The translations under genes were made by a program, and so were the position numbers. From NCBI GenBank assembly GCA_964433875.1, contig CAYSSO010000006.1:1-64000 (forward strand): a DNA stretch of 64,000 bases, given 5' to 3'. Shown here piece by piece: positions 7,777 through 16,922 of this stretch; the stretch's first letter is position 1, and each line of letters begins with the position of its first letter. Below the pieces are notes generated by a model. That model did not search any database. It was given only the letters and a program-made list of their open reading frames with translations, and was not told the origin of the DNA. This DNA comes from Athalassotoga sp964433875. Its GTDB lineage: Bacteria > Thermotogota > Thermotogae > Mesoaciditogales > Mesoaciditogaceae.

Positions 7777-9246
7777 TTAAACGGATTTATACATTCTGTA
7801 AAGAGAAAAGTTAGGAGCGAATTTGAAGATCGCAAATGATTTTGATGGCAATTCAAAATCTATTTCAGAGACCTTCGAGATCGCCTCTCCTTCGCCAAAG
7901 ATCCTCTCCATTCTAACATGGTGCATAAAATATGCAAAGGGAATTGGAACCTTCTCGATTATTTTGGAATCAGAAAAATTGGCAAAGAAAAAGAGAGTAT
8001 CTTTTGGGTCCTTCGTGTACCGACCGAATCCAACAATGAATGGATTTGAAAGATCGATTTTAAGGTATCTACCGCCATTTAAAGCATTCTCACGTCGCTT
8101 TATCTCAAATGCCTTTATTACGAATTCCCTGAATTCCCAGTCCCACCTGCTTTGATCCCAGATCATCGGCCTTCTATTATCAGGATCCCCATCGCCATAC
8201 ATTCCATTTTCTTCTCCATAGTAGAGAAGAGGATTTCCGGGATAAGCAATTTGAAAGGCAATTGCCATTTTTTTAAAGGCTTTATCTTTTATTGTAGAAT
8301 TCATCCTCGGCGTATCGTGCGATGAGATCATATTCCAGGATTTGCACAGTTTTTCTCCGATCTCTTCTGCCATCCTGTCGAGACCATGTTTTAAGGTTTG
8401 AACATCAAAGTTGCCATTGATCGTGTTTAAAAGCAATGTAGAGAAATAATAATTCATGACCCCGTCGAGTTTTGATCTTAACCATTCGCCCGGATAACCG
8501 CTCACCTCTCCTATGACGAGTGCATCTGGTTTTATCGATTTGGAACTGTCAGCAATTAAAGAATTTATACTGTGGCCAAGGTCGTGAGCGCAGTCGAGTC
8601 TCCAGCCGTCAGCGCCCATCCTCAAATAACGCTTGACGACGGAATTATTGTCTGTGAACAATATGCGTCTGAGTTCATCATTTTCCAAGTTAAGTTCAGG
8701 AAGCAATTTTATGTCTAACCACGATCTGAATTCATCCGGCCATCTTTTGAATTCAAAAAAATCCCTGTACGGAGAGTTGAGATCGTTGTAGGCTCCGCCA
8801 TTTCCATACTTTTTTGATCTGTTAAACCACACGCTATCAACGCCAACATGATTGAAGACGCCATCAAGAATGACTTTCATCTCTCTTTTGTGAGACTCCT
8901 CAAATAATCTGGCAAGGGTATTTTCATCTCCAAATTGAGGATCAACTACAAAATCATGGGTATCATACTTGTGATTTGTCGAAGCCAGAAAAATTGGCGT
9001 CAGATATATAACGTTGACTCCAAGAGATTTTACGTAATCAAGGCTCTCTATTATTCCATCTAAATCTCCCCCAAAAAATTCGAGACCATGGCTTTCTTTT
9101 GATGGTATCTCATCCCAATTCCTGATAACCCCTCCGTCACGGCTGTAGAGACCTTCTTTAACCTTTTTCTCAAAATCCTTTCCTCTTTTGAACCTATCAA
9201 CGAATATTTGATAGACTATTTGTGATTCATGCCAGTTTATTTTCAA
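7777..9246 (-). CDS. Intracellular GH13 alpha-glucosidase/neopullulanase-like enzyme
   Basis: An alpha-amylase superfamily hydrolase, probably acting on maltodextrins in the cytoplasm, since no signal peptide is seen. GH13 regions are present in order: DGVFNHVG (region I), GWRLDCAHD (region II with the nucleophile Asp), VIGEVSGYPGEW (general acid Glu) and ISSHDTPRM (region IV, with Ser replacing the usual Asn before His-Asp). The N-terminal starch-binding domain of neopullulanases is missing: the barrel begins almost at once with IVYQIFVDRF. The start is uncertain. TTG at 9246 follows AAAGGAG closely, and the frame is open to a TTG at 9276 that overlaps the ABC ATPase gene. Confidence 0.88.
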   Translation of the reverse strand: MKINWHESQIVYQIFVDRFKRGKDFEKKVKEGLYSRDGGVIRNWDEIPSKESHGLEFFGGDLDGIIESLDYVKSLGVNVIYLTPIFLASTNHKYDTHDFVVDPQFGDENTLARLFEESHKREMKVILDGVFNHVGVDSVWFNRSKKYGNGGAYNDLNSPYRDFFEFKRWPDEFRSWLDIKLLPELNLENDELRRILFTDNNSVVKRYLRMGADGWRLDCAHDLGHSINSLIADSSKSIKPDALVIGEVSGYPGEWLRSKLDGVMNYYFSTLLLNTINGNFDVQTLKHGLDRMAEEIGEKLCKSWNMISSHDTPRMNSTIKDKAFKKMAIAFQIAYPGNPLLYYGEENGMYGDGDPDNRRPMIWDQSRWDWEFREFVIKAFEIKRRENALNGGRYLKIDLSNPFIVGFGRYTKDPKDTLFFFANFSDSKIIEKVPIPFAYFMHHVRMERIFGEGEAISKVSEIDFELPSKSFAIFKFAPNFSLYRMYKSV

Positions 9247-9263
9247 CACTCCTTTCGTATTTT

Positions 9264-10226
9264 TCAGTATATCCAAGATTTATCGTGATTTAGATCTATT
9301 CTCAGACGGTCTCCGACCTTTTTTGAATTGTTCTTTAAATACGCCGTTATTTCGACATTATCTCTTTTCAAATGAAACAAAGAATACCTCGCATTTATAG
9401 GATCTATGGAAGTTATTTCGAATTCCGTGCCATTTTCAGACTCAAGGACAGCATCAGGTCTAAAGGCAAGGATTTTACCAGACGGTGCACCAAAAAGATC
9501 CCTGACGGTATTCAGACCAAGTGGCGAGGTAAGAATCGCGACATCGAGAGTCTTAGGATGATCGTACACATTCATAGATAGGTCGTCTTGGACTATCTTT
9601 CCATCTATCATGATTATCATGCGATTGGAAATGGCGAGGGCATCAACCACATCAGAGACCACGAGAATGTAAGTTTTTCCAAGAGTAAGAAGGTTCCTTT
9701 TTAGATCTGACCTGACGAATTGCTTTTGATACGCGTCCAATCTTGAAAATGGTTCGTCTAACATCAATATGTCAAATTCTCTGACCGTTTCCCTTGCAAA
9801 GGCCGTGGCCTGTTTTAGCCCTTCTGGAAGGTTTTTGGGCATGAAAGAAAGGCTCTCTTCGAGTCCTCCGTCGATCTCTTTTGCCCTTTTTTTAACCTTT
9901 CCATTTATTTCCTCTTTCTTTATCTTTTTTACAGTCAGAGGAAAGGATATATTTTTAAAAGTATTCATGTGGGGAAAAAGCGCGTACTCCTGAAACATCA
10001 TCGCCATGCGTCTCAAGTGAGGTTGGAAGTGAGACATATCCACCCCATTTAAAATAACAGATCCCGTTGATGGTATGAGACCGCAAATCGCCCTTAGAAG
10101 TGTCGATTTTCCCGATCCTGAAGGACCTAAAATGGCAAGTACGTCTCCTTTTTCGATCGAAAAACTCACAGGTCCCAATTTGAAAGTTCCGATCTTCGCT
10201 TCTAAATCCCTAATTTCAAGGTACAT
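9264..10226 (-). CDS. Atypical ABC transporter ATPase with degenerate signature
   Basis: The 320-residue protein has the layout of MalK/ModC-type importer ATPases: a nucleotide-binding domain (1-230) and a C-terminal TOBE-like region beginning near ILAFRPDAV. Walker A (GPSGSGKST) and Walker B (ILMLDEP) are intact. The ABC signature is LPEGLKQ instead of LSGGQ-type, and the H-loop histidine is replaced (LVVSDVVDA instead of a THD-type motif). ATP binding is therefore likely, but hydrolysis may be altered. No permease or binding protein gene is adjacent. ATG 10226 has GGAAGG upstream and overlaps the LysR gene. Confidence 0.8.
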   Translation of the reverse strand: MYLEIRDLEAKIGTFKLGPVSFSIEKGDVLAILGPSGSGKSTLLRAICGLIPSTGSVILNGVDMSHFQPHLRRMAMMFQEYALFPHMNTFKNISFPLTVKKIKKEEINGKVKKRAKEIDGGLEESLSFMPKNLPEGLKQATAFARETVREFDILMLDEPFSRLDAYQKQFVRSDLKRNLLTLGKTYILVVSDVVDALAISNRMIIMIDGKIVQDDLSMNVYDHPKTLDVAILTSPLGLNTVRDLFGAPSGKILAFRPDAVLESENGTEFEITSIDPINARYSLFHLKRDNVEITAYLKNNSKKVGDRLRIDLNHDKSWIY

Positions 10227-11115
10227 ACTTTCCTTCCCCCCATTTCCTTACAAAGTCCAAAAATTCACCCTCCAAGTTTGACATTATCCTTTCTTTCTTT
10301 CTTATCATGAAAAAATTTCTTTCTATTTTCAAACCCTTGATATTCAGTACAATTATAGACCCATTTTTCTCGTCTTCTTCATATATGAGTTTGGAAAGGA
10401 AACCAATGCCAATTCCGCTCTTTATCATGTACTTTATTGCCTCATTACTTGAGAGCGTGATTATAACATTTGGAGAGATCCCGAGAGATTCGAATTTGTA
10501 CTCTATCAATTTTCTTGTACCGGACCCTTTTTCGCGTAAGATCAATGGAAGGGAACTTATATCTTCAATATCTATTTTCGAAGGAAGTGGAAAGCGGGGA
10601 GAGGCGATAGGATTCATTTCATCCATGTAGAATTTTTCGCTTTCGAGAGATTTATGGAAAAAAGGTATCTCCACAAATCCTACCGATATCTCTTCGTCTA
10701 AGATTTCCTCAACTATATCGGAAGTGTTTTCTATATCAACTGAAAAATTAACTTTATGTTCTTGCAAAAAATCTACCATTATCTTTGGAAGAAGGTAATC
10801 TCCTATAGTCTTGCTTGCACCTATCTTTAGCGTGGTTCCAATGTGCTTTTGCAAATTCGTTATCCTGTCGATCGTCTCGTCAAATACCCTTGAAAGGCTC
10901 TCAAGTTCTTTGTATATCAAAAATCCTTCTTCGGTCAATTTAAGAATATTTCCACCTTGAACTCTTTCAAACAACTTAACATTCAATTTCTCTTCCATGT
11001 TCTTTATATGCTGGGAAATTGCCGACTGGCTTATGAAAAGGTTCTTTGAAGCGCCCGTTATGCTTCCCGTATTTACAACTTCGAGAAAAACTTTTATTTC
11101 ATTTATATTTATCAT
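10216..11115 (-). CDS. LysR-family transcriptional regulator
   Basis: The 299-residue protein has an N-terminal winged helix-turn-helix (residues 3-62, with GSITGASKNLFISQSAISQH) and a C-terminal periplasmic-binding-like effector domain (about 90-295). The effector domain resembles CysL/CbbR-type regulators in general form, but the ligand cannot be read. It overlaps the downstream ABC ATPase gene (11 bases) and the upstream HEAT-repeat gene (17 bases), so it is cotranscribed rather than divergent from a target. The ABC ATPase and GH13 genes downstream are possible targets by position only. Confidence 0.88.
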   Translation of the reverse strand: MININEIKVFLEVVNTGSITGASKNLFISQSAISQHIKNMEEKLNVKLFERVQGGNILKLTEEGFLIYKELESLSRVFDETIDRITNLQKHIGTTLKIGASKTIGDYLLPKIMVDFLQEHKVNFSVDIENTSDIVEEILDEEISVGFVEIPFFHKSLESEKFYMDEMNPIASPRFPLPSKIDIEDISSLPLILREKGSGTRKLIEYKFESLGISPNVIITLSSNEAIKYMIKSGIGIGFLSKLIYEEDEKNGSIIVLNIKGLKIERNFFMIRKKERIMSNLEGEFLDFVRKWGEGKYVP

Positions 11116-11677
11116 TTTTTATCTCTCTGAGATCGTCCGGCAAAAGCGCGTAAAGATCCGGATCCCTCTCGCACATCGACTGGAGTACATCGATGAGGTC
11201 TTTATTCTTAAAAGCCTTTGCAGCGATCGCCTTAAAAACCTCTTTGTCATCTGAATATGAAAGCGCAACCGCAACGTCAAAGACCATATCTTTTGAGGAT
11301 TCATTTTCAAGTTCGTAGAGCAAATACTTCTCCGAGTCTTTGAATCCCAACCTTGCGAGGGCGCCATGAACTATTATGGCTTCCTCTTCAGTTTCAACGA
11401 CGTTTAAAAGCCTTTTTAGATATTCGATTCCCCCCCTGCAGTTTTTTTCTCCTATTATGTCTGCCAGATAAAAAATACCCGGGTTCTTATTCTCCTTTTT
11501 CATCTCCAAGTCTAACCTTTTGATAAGTTGTCCACAACAATCGAGTTCTAAAAGTGCATCTGTAACTATCTCTGCCATCCTGGCATCTCCATCAAAAAGC
11601 AGATCTATCAACGCAGGGACGGCTTTTTCACCCTTCTCTTCAACAATCCGCTTTATTAGACGATCTCTTTCGCTCAA
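11099..11677 (-). CDS. HEAT-repeat-like protein of unknown function
   Basis: The 192-residue soluble protein is made almost entirely of paired helices with a HEAT/armadillo-like pattern (KAVPALIDLLFDGDARMAEIVTDALLEL; then a second set around GGIEYLKRLLNVVETEEEAIIVHGALARLG, and a third ending in DKEVFKAIAAKAF). Such proteins usually act as binding scaffolds. The start is TTG at 11677 with GGAG nine bases upstream, inside the 3' end of rex (38-base overlap), so it is translationally linked to rex. No catalytic motif is seen and no specific role can be given. Confidence 0.7.
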   Translation of the reverse strand: MSERDRLIKRIVEEKGEKAVPALIDLLFDGDARMAEIVTDALLELDCCGQLIKRLDLEMKKENKNPGIFYLADIIGEKNCRGGIEYLKRLLNVVETEEEAIIVHGALARLGFKDSEKYLLYELENESSKDMVFDVAVALSYSDDKEVFKAIAAKAFKNKDLIDVLQSMCERDPDLYALLPDDLREIKNDKYK

Positions 11678-12299
11678 TTTCTTTTACTCCTATTTTAAAA
11701 GTTAGGGCCTTGAAAGATATTGCTATGTCGACATCTTCGATCTCTACATTTTCTATTTTTAACTTCACCGGCGCAAAGTTAAGTATCCCTTTTACGCCAG
11801 ATTTAACAAGCATTTCCGTGACATTTCTCGCCTCTGAAGAAGGTACGGCGATGACACCTATCTCTATATTCAGTTTTTTGACTTTCTCATCGAGTTCTTC
11901 TATTGAATACACCGGAATCGATCTTGTGCCTATTTTTTTCCCTATTTTGGAAGGATTTCTATCAAAAAACGCAATTATCCGGTATCCTTCCTTGAAAAAT
12001 TCCGTGTGATTGGCAAGTGCTGTGCCTATATTTCCGGCGCCAACGATGCATACATTCCACGTTTTATTTATGCTCAAAAGGTTTTCCAAAGAAAGTTTTA
12101 ATTCCTTAAGTTCATATCCAGTACCGCGTTTTCCAAATTCTCCAAAATAAGAAAGATCCTTTCTTATCTGACTCGGCTTTAGAGCAAGCCTCTCACCAAG
12201 TTCTTGGGATGAAGTTATCTCCTTTCCTTCGGATAGAAGAGAAACAACACATCTATGGTAAAGTGCTAATCTTTTGGATACCGGATTTGGAACTTTCAT
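11640..12299 (-). CDS. rex: Redox-sensing transcriptional repressor Rex
   Basis: Rex senses the NADH/NAD+ ratio and represses fermentation and hydrogen genes. The 219-residue protein has an N-terminal winged helix (1-80, with SSQELGERLALKPSQIRKDL) and a Rossmann domain with GAGNIG at residues 87-92, followed by the conserved AFFDRNPSKIGK and VPSSEAR segments. ATG 12299 lies behind a G-rich Shine-Dalgarno. It is 12 bases from the leuS stop. No complete Rex palindrome was found next to the gene. Confidence 0.95.
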   Translation of the reverse strand: MKVPNPVSKRLALYHRCVVSLLSEGKEITSSQELGERLALKPSQIRKDLSYFGEFGKRGTGYELKELKLSLENLLSINKTWNVCIVGAGNIGTALANHTEFFKEGYRIIAFFDRNPSKIGKKIGTRSIPVYSIEELDEKVKKLNIEIGVIAVPSSEARNVTEMLVKSGVKGILNFAPVKLKIENVEIEDVDIAISFKALTFKIGVKEIERKRSSNKADC

Positions 12300-12311
12300 T
12301 ATTTCCCCCCT

Positions 12312-14753
12312 CTATATCACTATGTTAACAACATTTTTGGCGACAAAGACTTTTTTTGGCGCCTTTCCATTAGTCAAACTTTTTATCTTTTCATTTTCAA
12401 AGGCTATTCTTTCCAATTCTTGATCGGAGAGGTTTGCGTTTACCGTCTCTTTTGCCCTTACCTTGCCATTTATCATTATAACTATCTCTATTTTTCTCGG
12501 CAGAATGGCATTCTCGTCGTAAGAGGGCCATTCGGTATTTGCGACAAATGGTTTCTCTCCCATTCTTTCCCACAATTCTTCCGCTATGTGAGGTGCAAAG
12601 GGTGAGATAGCGGGAACGAATTTGTGAGCGAATTCATTTATCAATTCTACATTTATCTGTTCTTTTGGAGTCGATTTTACGTAATCGCTAAAGAGATTAA
12701 CGAGTTCCATGAATCCGCTGACGACCGTGTTGAATCTGAAATCCCCTTCTATGTCATTCGTTATCTTTTTGAGAATAATGTGAAGTTTTCTTCTTATTTC
12801 GTACTCTTCATCAGTTAGGGATCTTTCGAACTTTTTCAAATTCATAAGCGGTATAATCTCTTCAAATAGATTCCACAATCTTGAGACGAATCTTGAAACT
12901 CCTTCGATTCCAGAATCGAGCCATTCGGCATCTTTTTCTGGGGGACCCATAAAAAGTATGTAAAGCCTTAGAGTGTCTGCACCGTATTTATCAACCATAT
13001 CATCTGGAGAAACAACATTGCCTTTGGATTTTGACATCTTGGCTCCGTCTTTGTATATCATTCCCTGAGTGAAAAGGTTTTTGAAAGGTTCGTCGAAAGA
13101 CAGATATCCTCCATCTCTTAAGACCTTTGTTATGAATCGAGAATACAAAAGGTGTAAAATTGCATGTTCTACGCCTCCGATGTACTGATCTACCGGCAAC
13201 CATTCATCAACATCCTTCTTTACAAAGGGCCGATCCTTTTCGTGCGGATTTACATACCTTAAGTAATACCAAGAAGAATCAACAAAGGTATCCATCGTAT
13301 CACTTTCTCTTATCGCAGGCCCTCCACATTTTGGACATGTTGTGTGCAGGAATTTTTCGTCGTAAGAGAGAGGAGACCTTCCTGTTGGATCAAATTTGAC
13401 ATCTCGAGGCAATTTGACCGGTAGATCTTTTTCTGGAACAGGAACAATCCCGCATTTTTCACAGTAAACAACGGGAATAGGAGCTCCCCAGTACCTTTGA
13501 CGCGATATAAGCCAGTCTCGCAATTTGTAATTGACAGATCTTCTTCCAATCCCATTCTTTTCAAGATAATCGATTATTTTGACAATGGCATCTTCATTTT
13601 TCATTCCGGTGAAAGGTCCGGAGTTTTCAAGAATGCCATTTCCATCGTATGGAAGTTCTCCATCAGAGGAGACGACTCTCTCGATGGGGAGGTTATACTT
13701 TTTTGCGAAAGCATAATCTCTGGGATCATGTGCCGGGACGGCCATTATAGCACCGGTACCGTATTCGTAAAGAATGTAATTGGCAACGTATATCGGTATC
13801 TCTCTTCCGTTAACCGGATTTATCGCATGGGTACCGAGAAAAACTCCTTCTTTTGGCGCATCGGAGGAGAACCTTTCAAATCTGTTTTCGGAAAGGTTTA
13901 TCCTCGTCAAAAATTCCTCAACTTCGTGCCTTCTCGATGGAATCGTTAGTTCATCTATCAAAGGGGATTCTGGAGCAACGGCCATAAAGGTAACTCCCCA
14001 CAGAGTATCTGGACGGGTGGTAAATATCTTAAGTATCTTGCCGCTTTCCTTAACTTTAAAATCAACCTCGGCACCGGTACTTTTACCTATCCAGTTTCTC
14101 TGCATCGTCTTTACATTTTCGGGCCATCCAATCAATTTATCTATGAAATTATCGAGTTCTTCGGCATAATTCGTTATTTTAAAATACCACTGTTCAAGTT
14201 GCTTTATAACAACGGGAGTACCACATCTTTCACATTTCCCGTCCACAACCTGCTCATTTGCAAGGACTGTTTTGCATGAAGGGCACCAATTGACAGGGCC
14301 ACTCTTTTTGTAAGCGAGACCCTTTTCGTAAAGTTTGAGAAAGATCCACTGGGTCCATTTGTAGTAATCCTCTTTGTAGGTTATCACTTCTCTGTCCCAA
14401 TCATAACTTATCCCTAATTTTTTTATTTGCCCTCTTATTTTGTTTATATTTTCTCTTGTCCAATCTTCGGGATGAATGTTACCGTGGGCTATGGCCGCGT
14501 TTTCTGCCGGCAGTCCGAAAGAATCGTAGCCGAAGGGATTCAAAACGTTGTAGCCGCGCATTCTTTTGTATCTTGCAACAACATCTCCGATGGTGTAGTT
14601 CTTAACATGACCCACATGAAGTGTGCCCGAAGGATATGGAAACATGACAAGGGAATAGTACTTTGGCTTTTCCGAATGATTTGGCGTATGAAAAATACCA
14701 CTCTCTTCCCATTTTTTTTGCCATTTAGTCTCTATTTTGTCAGGTTCGTACAT
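12312..14753 (-). CDS. leuS: Leucine--tRNA ligase
   Basis: Class I synthetase charging tRNA-Leu. The 813-residue protein shows the HIGH-type motif PSGTLHVGH (residues 41-49), a zinc module with CPSC and CERC, an editing (CP1) domain with the hallmark ATGAIMAVPAHDPRD-like segment (here GTGAIMAVPAHDPRD), a second CEKC/CPKC pair, KMSKSKGN, and a C-terminal anticodon-binding region. ATG 14753 directly abuts the rsfS stop with AAGGAGG upstream. Confidence 0.97.
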   Translation of the reverse strand: MYEPDKIETKWQKKWEESGIFHTPNHSEKPKYYSLVMFPYPSGTLHVGHVKNYTIGDVVARYKRMRGYNVLNPFGYDSFGLPAENAAIAHGNIHPEDWTRENINKIRGQIKKLGISYDWDREVITYKEDYYKWTQWIFLKLYEKGLAYKKSGPVNWCPSCKTVLANEQVVDGKCERCGTPVVIKQLEQWYFKITNYAEELDNFIDKLIGWPENVKTMQRNWIGKSTGAEVDFKVKESGKILKIFTTRPDTLWGVTFMAVAPESPLIDELTIPSRRHEVEEFLTRINLSENRFERFSSDAPKEGVFLGTHAINPVNGREIPIYVANYILYEYGTGAIMAVPAHDPRDYAFAKKYNLPIERVVSSDGELPYDGNGILENSGPFTGMKNEDAIVKIIDYLEKNGIGRRSVNYKLRDWLISRQRYWGAPIPVVYCEKCGIVPVPEKDLPVKLPRDVKFDPTGRSPLSYDEKFLHTTCPKCGGPAIRESDTMDTFVDSSWYYLRYVNPHEKDRPFVKKDVDEWLPVDQYIGGVEHAILHLLYSRFITKVLRDGGYLSFDEPFKNLFTQGMIYKDGAKMSKSKGNVVSPDDMVDKYGADTLRLYILFMGPPEKDAEWLDSGIEGVSRFVSRLWNLFEEIIPLMNLKKFERSLTDEEYEIRRKLHIILKKITNDIEGDFRFNTVVSGFMELVNLFSDYVKSTPKEQINVELINEFAHKFVPAISPFAPHIAEELWERMGEKPFVANTEWPSYDENAILPRKIEIVIMINGKVRAKETVNANLSDQELERIAFENEKIKSLTNGKAPKKVFVAKNVVNIVI

Positions 14754-15092
14754 TTAAACCTCCTTCACGTCGAGCCTTTCGGTGTCCGACCACAAAGACT
14801 CTATATCGTAAAACTCTCTTGCCGCTTTTGTAAAGATATTCACGACTATTTCTCCTGCATCGACTATCATCCAATTATGATCGTCACTTTTGTCGTAAAA
14901 GATTATCTCATGGTTGTGGGATTTCAAAATTTGGAGTACTCTATCCCTTATAGATCTCATGTTAACGCTCGAATTCGCCGTTGCTATGACAAAGTAATCT
15001 GTTAGATAACTTAATCCTTTCATCTTCAAGATCACGAGATCGGGGTCTTCTTCCTTAAGAATTTCATCACATATCTCTCTTAAAAGAGACAA
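14754..15092 (-). CDS. rsfS: Ribosomal silencing factor RsfS
   Basis: RsfS (Iojap family) binds ribosomal protein uL14 and blocks subunit joining under starvation. The 112-residue protein matches the family length and has the conserved DYFVIATANSSVNMRSI and WMIVDAGEIVVNIFT segments. The start is TTG (15092) with GGAGGT eight bases upstream. It sits 14 bases after glmS and is immediately followed by leuS. Confidence 0.94.
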   Translation of the reverse strand: MSLLREICDEILKEEDPDLVILKMKGLSYLTDYFVIATANSSVNMRSIRDRVLQILKSHNHEIIFYDKSDDHNWMIVDAGEIVVNIFTKAAREFYDIESLWSDTERLDVKEV

Positions 15093-15106
15093 AGATCTTT
15101 ACCTCC

Positions 15107-16921
15107 CTACTCGACTGTAACACTTTTTGCAAGGTTTCTCGGCATATCTATGTTAAGGTTTCTGTCATTGGCAATGTTGTATGCAAAAAGTTGAAGGGTT
15201 ATTCCGACAACGAAAGGATAAAGATAACTTTCGAGATCCGGAACGCGTATGACATCGTTGACGAGTGAAGAGACCTTACGATCAGAAGCGCTTACTATCG
15301 CAACGATCTGAGCGTTTCTTGCCTTTGTTTCAAGTACATTCGAAAGCATCTTGTCCTTCAATTCATCATCGACGACGATGGCCATGACCGGAAATTTTTC
15401 ATCAAGTAAGGCTATTGGTCCATGTTTTAATTCTCCGGCCTGATAACCGACGGCATTCGTATAACTTATCTCTTTCAATTTCAAAGCGCCTTCTAACGCC
15501 GATGGATAATTTATCCCTCGTCCTATGTACATGAAGTTGGTATATCCGACATATCTGTCCGCAATCGATTTTATGGAATCTTCCTGAGTTAAGATGAAAT
15601 TGTCAACGATTTCCGGTAATTTTAAAAGATTTTTTACTATCTCGGGATGATTGCCTCCCATCAATTGATCCATGTAAAGGGCAAAAAGGTACAGAACTGT
15701 TACCTGCCCTATGTAAGCCTTTGTGGAGGCAACGCTTATCTCCGGACCTGCATTTATGTAAAGTGTTCTGTCCGCCTCTCTTGTTAGAGTCGATCCAACG
15801 ACATTGGATATCGCAAGTACCTTTCCGCCGAGAGATTTGACAAGTCTTACACTTTCCAAGGTATCTGCAGTTTCTCCTGACTGGCTTATTGCAATATTAA
15901 GCACCCTGTCATCCACAAAGACATTTCTATATCTGAACTCTGAAGAGACCTCAACTTCAACGTCAAATGGCCTTAAACGTTCGAGGAAGTATTTGAAAAC
16001 GAGTCCCGCATGGAAACTCGTTCCGCAGGCTATGACATTTATTTTCCTGAGGTTTTTAATGTATTCGTTCCAGTCTTTGATCTCTTCAAAAAAGATTTTC
16101 TCATTTTTTATACGCCCAACAAGAGCATCGGAGATAACGCGGGGTTCTTCGTGTATTTCCTTCATCATGAAATGTTTATACCCGCCTTTTTCGGCCGATT
16201 TTTCATCCCAGTTTATATGGTAAAAATTATTTTCGACAGGTTTTCCAGAGTTTTCGAAGATCTCGAATTCATTTCTTTTTAACCTCGCAATCTGGCCATC
16301 TTCAAGAAAGACGACATCTCTACTTACCGAAATTAAAGGAGTTACATCAGAGGCACAGTAGGTGCCAGAATCATTCATGGCAATGACAAGAGGGCTTTTT
16401 CTTCTTGCGAATATAACCTCATCTTCAATGTCTGCATGTATGACACCTATTGCGTAAGTTCCTTCAAGATCGAGAGTCGCGAGTCTAACAGCCTCAAGGA
16501 GATCTCCTCTAAAGTACTTTTCTATGAGATGGGCTATAACTTCGGTATCTGTTTGCGAGACAAAGATGTGGCCTTCAGATATCAGTTTGTCTCTTAAAGC
16601 GGCAAAATTCTCTATTATTCCGTTATGAACCACGGCTATCTTTTTGGTGCAATCCATCTGTGGATGGGCATTTACATCTGTTGGCATGCCATGGGTTGCC
16701 CATCTTGTGTGTGCTATACCCGCATTTATCTTTTCTTCTAATCTTCCGTCCAACGAGGATCTAAGCGCGTCTACCTTGCCAGTTCTCTTTTCGACGACAA
16801 GATTTTTTGATTTTACAAAGGCTATACCGGCAGAATCGTATCCCCTATATTCAAGTTTTTTAAGGCCGTTAACGAGATCTTCTACCTTGCCTTTTCCTAT
16901 GAAGCCGTATATTCCGCACAT
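15107..16921 (-). CDS. glmS: Glutamine--fructose-6-phosphate aminotransferase
   Basis: GlmS makes glucosamine-6-phosphate for peptidoglycan. The 604-residue protein starts at the ATG before Cys (MCGIYGF), the catalytic N-terminal nucleophile. A glutaminase domain (1 to about 235) with HTRWATHG is followed by two SIS sugar-isomerase domains (SQSGETADT, SVASTKAYIGQ) and the C-terminal PRNLAKSVTVE. GAGGAAG lies eight bases upstream. The gap to plsX is one base, so the glmS ribozyme found in some Firmicutes is absent. Confidence 0.97.
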   Translation of the reverse strand: MCGIYGFIGKGKVEDLVNGLKKLEYRGYDSAGIAFVKSKNLVVEKRTGKVDALRSSLDGRLEEKINAGIAHTRWATHGMPTDVNAHPQMDCTKKIAVVHNGIIENFAALRDKLISEGHIFVSQTDTEVIAHLIEKYFRGDLLEAVRLATLDLEGTYAIGVIHADIEDEVIFARRKSPLVIAMNDSGTYCASDVTPLISVSRDVVFLEDGQIARLKRNEFEIFENSGKPVENNFYHINWDEKSAEKGGYKHFMMKEIHEEPRVISDALVGRIKNEKIFFEEIKDWNEYIKNLRKINVIACGTSFHAGLVFKYFLERLRPFDVEVEVSSEFRYRNVFVDDRVLNIAISQSGETADTLESVRLVKSLGGKVLAISNVVGSTLTREADRTLYINAGPEISVASTKAYIGQVTVLYLFALYMDQLMGGNHPEIVKNLLKLPEIVDNFILTQEDSIKSIADRYVGYTNFMYIGRGINYPSALEGALKLKEISYTNAVGYQAGELKHGPIALLDEKFPVMAIVVDDELKDKMLSNVLETKARNAQIVAIVSASDRKVSSLVNDVIRVPDLESYLYPFVVGITLQLFAYNIANDRNLNIDMPRNLAKSVTVE

Positions 16922-16922
16922 A

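Noticed and set aside
12300..12340. Rex operator near rex (GTTAAC sequence in the leuS end)
   Set aside because: Only a half-site within coding sequence; no full palindrome.
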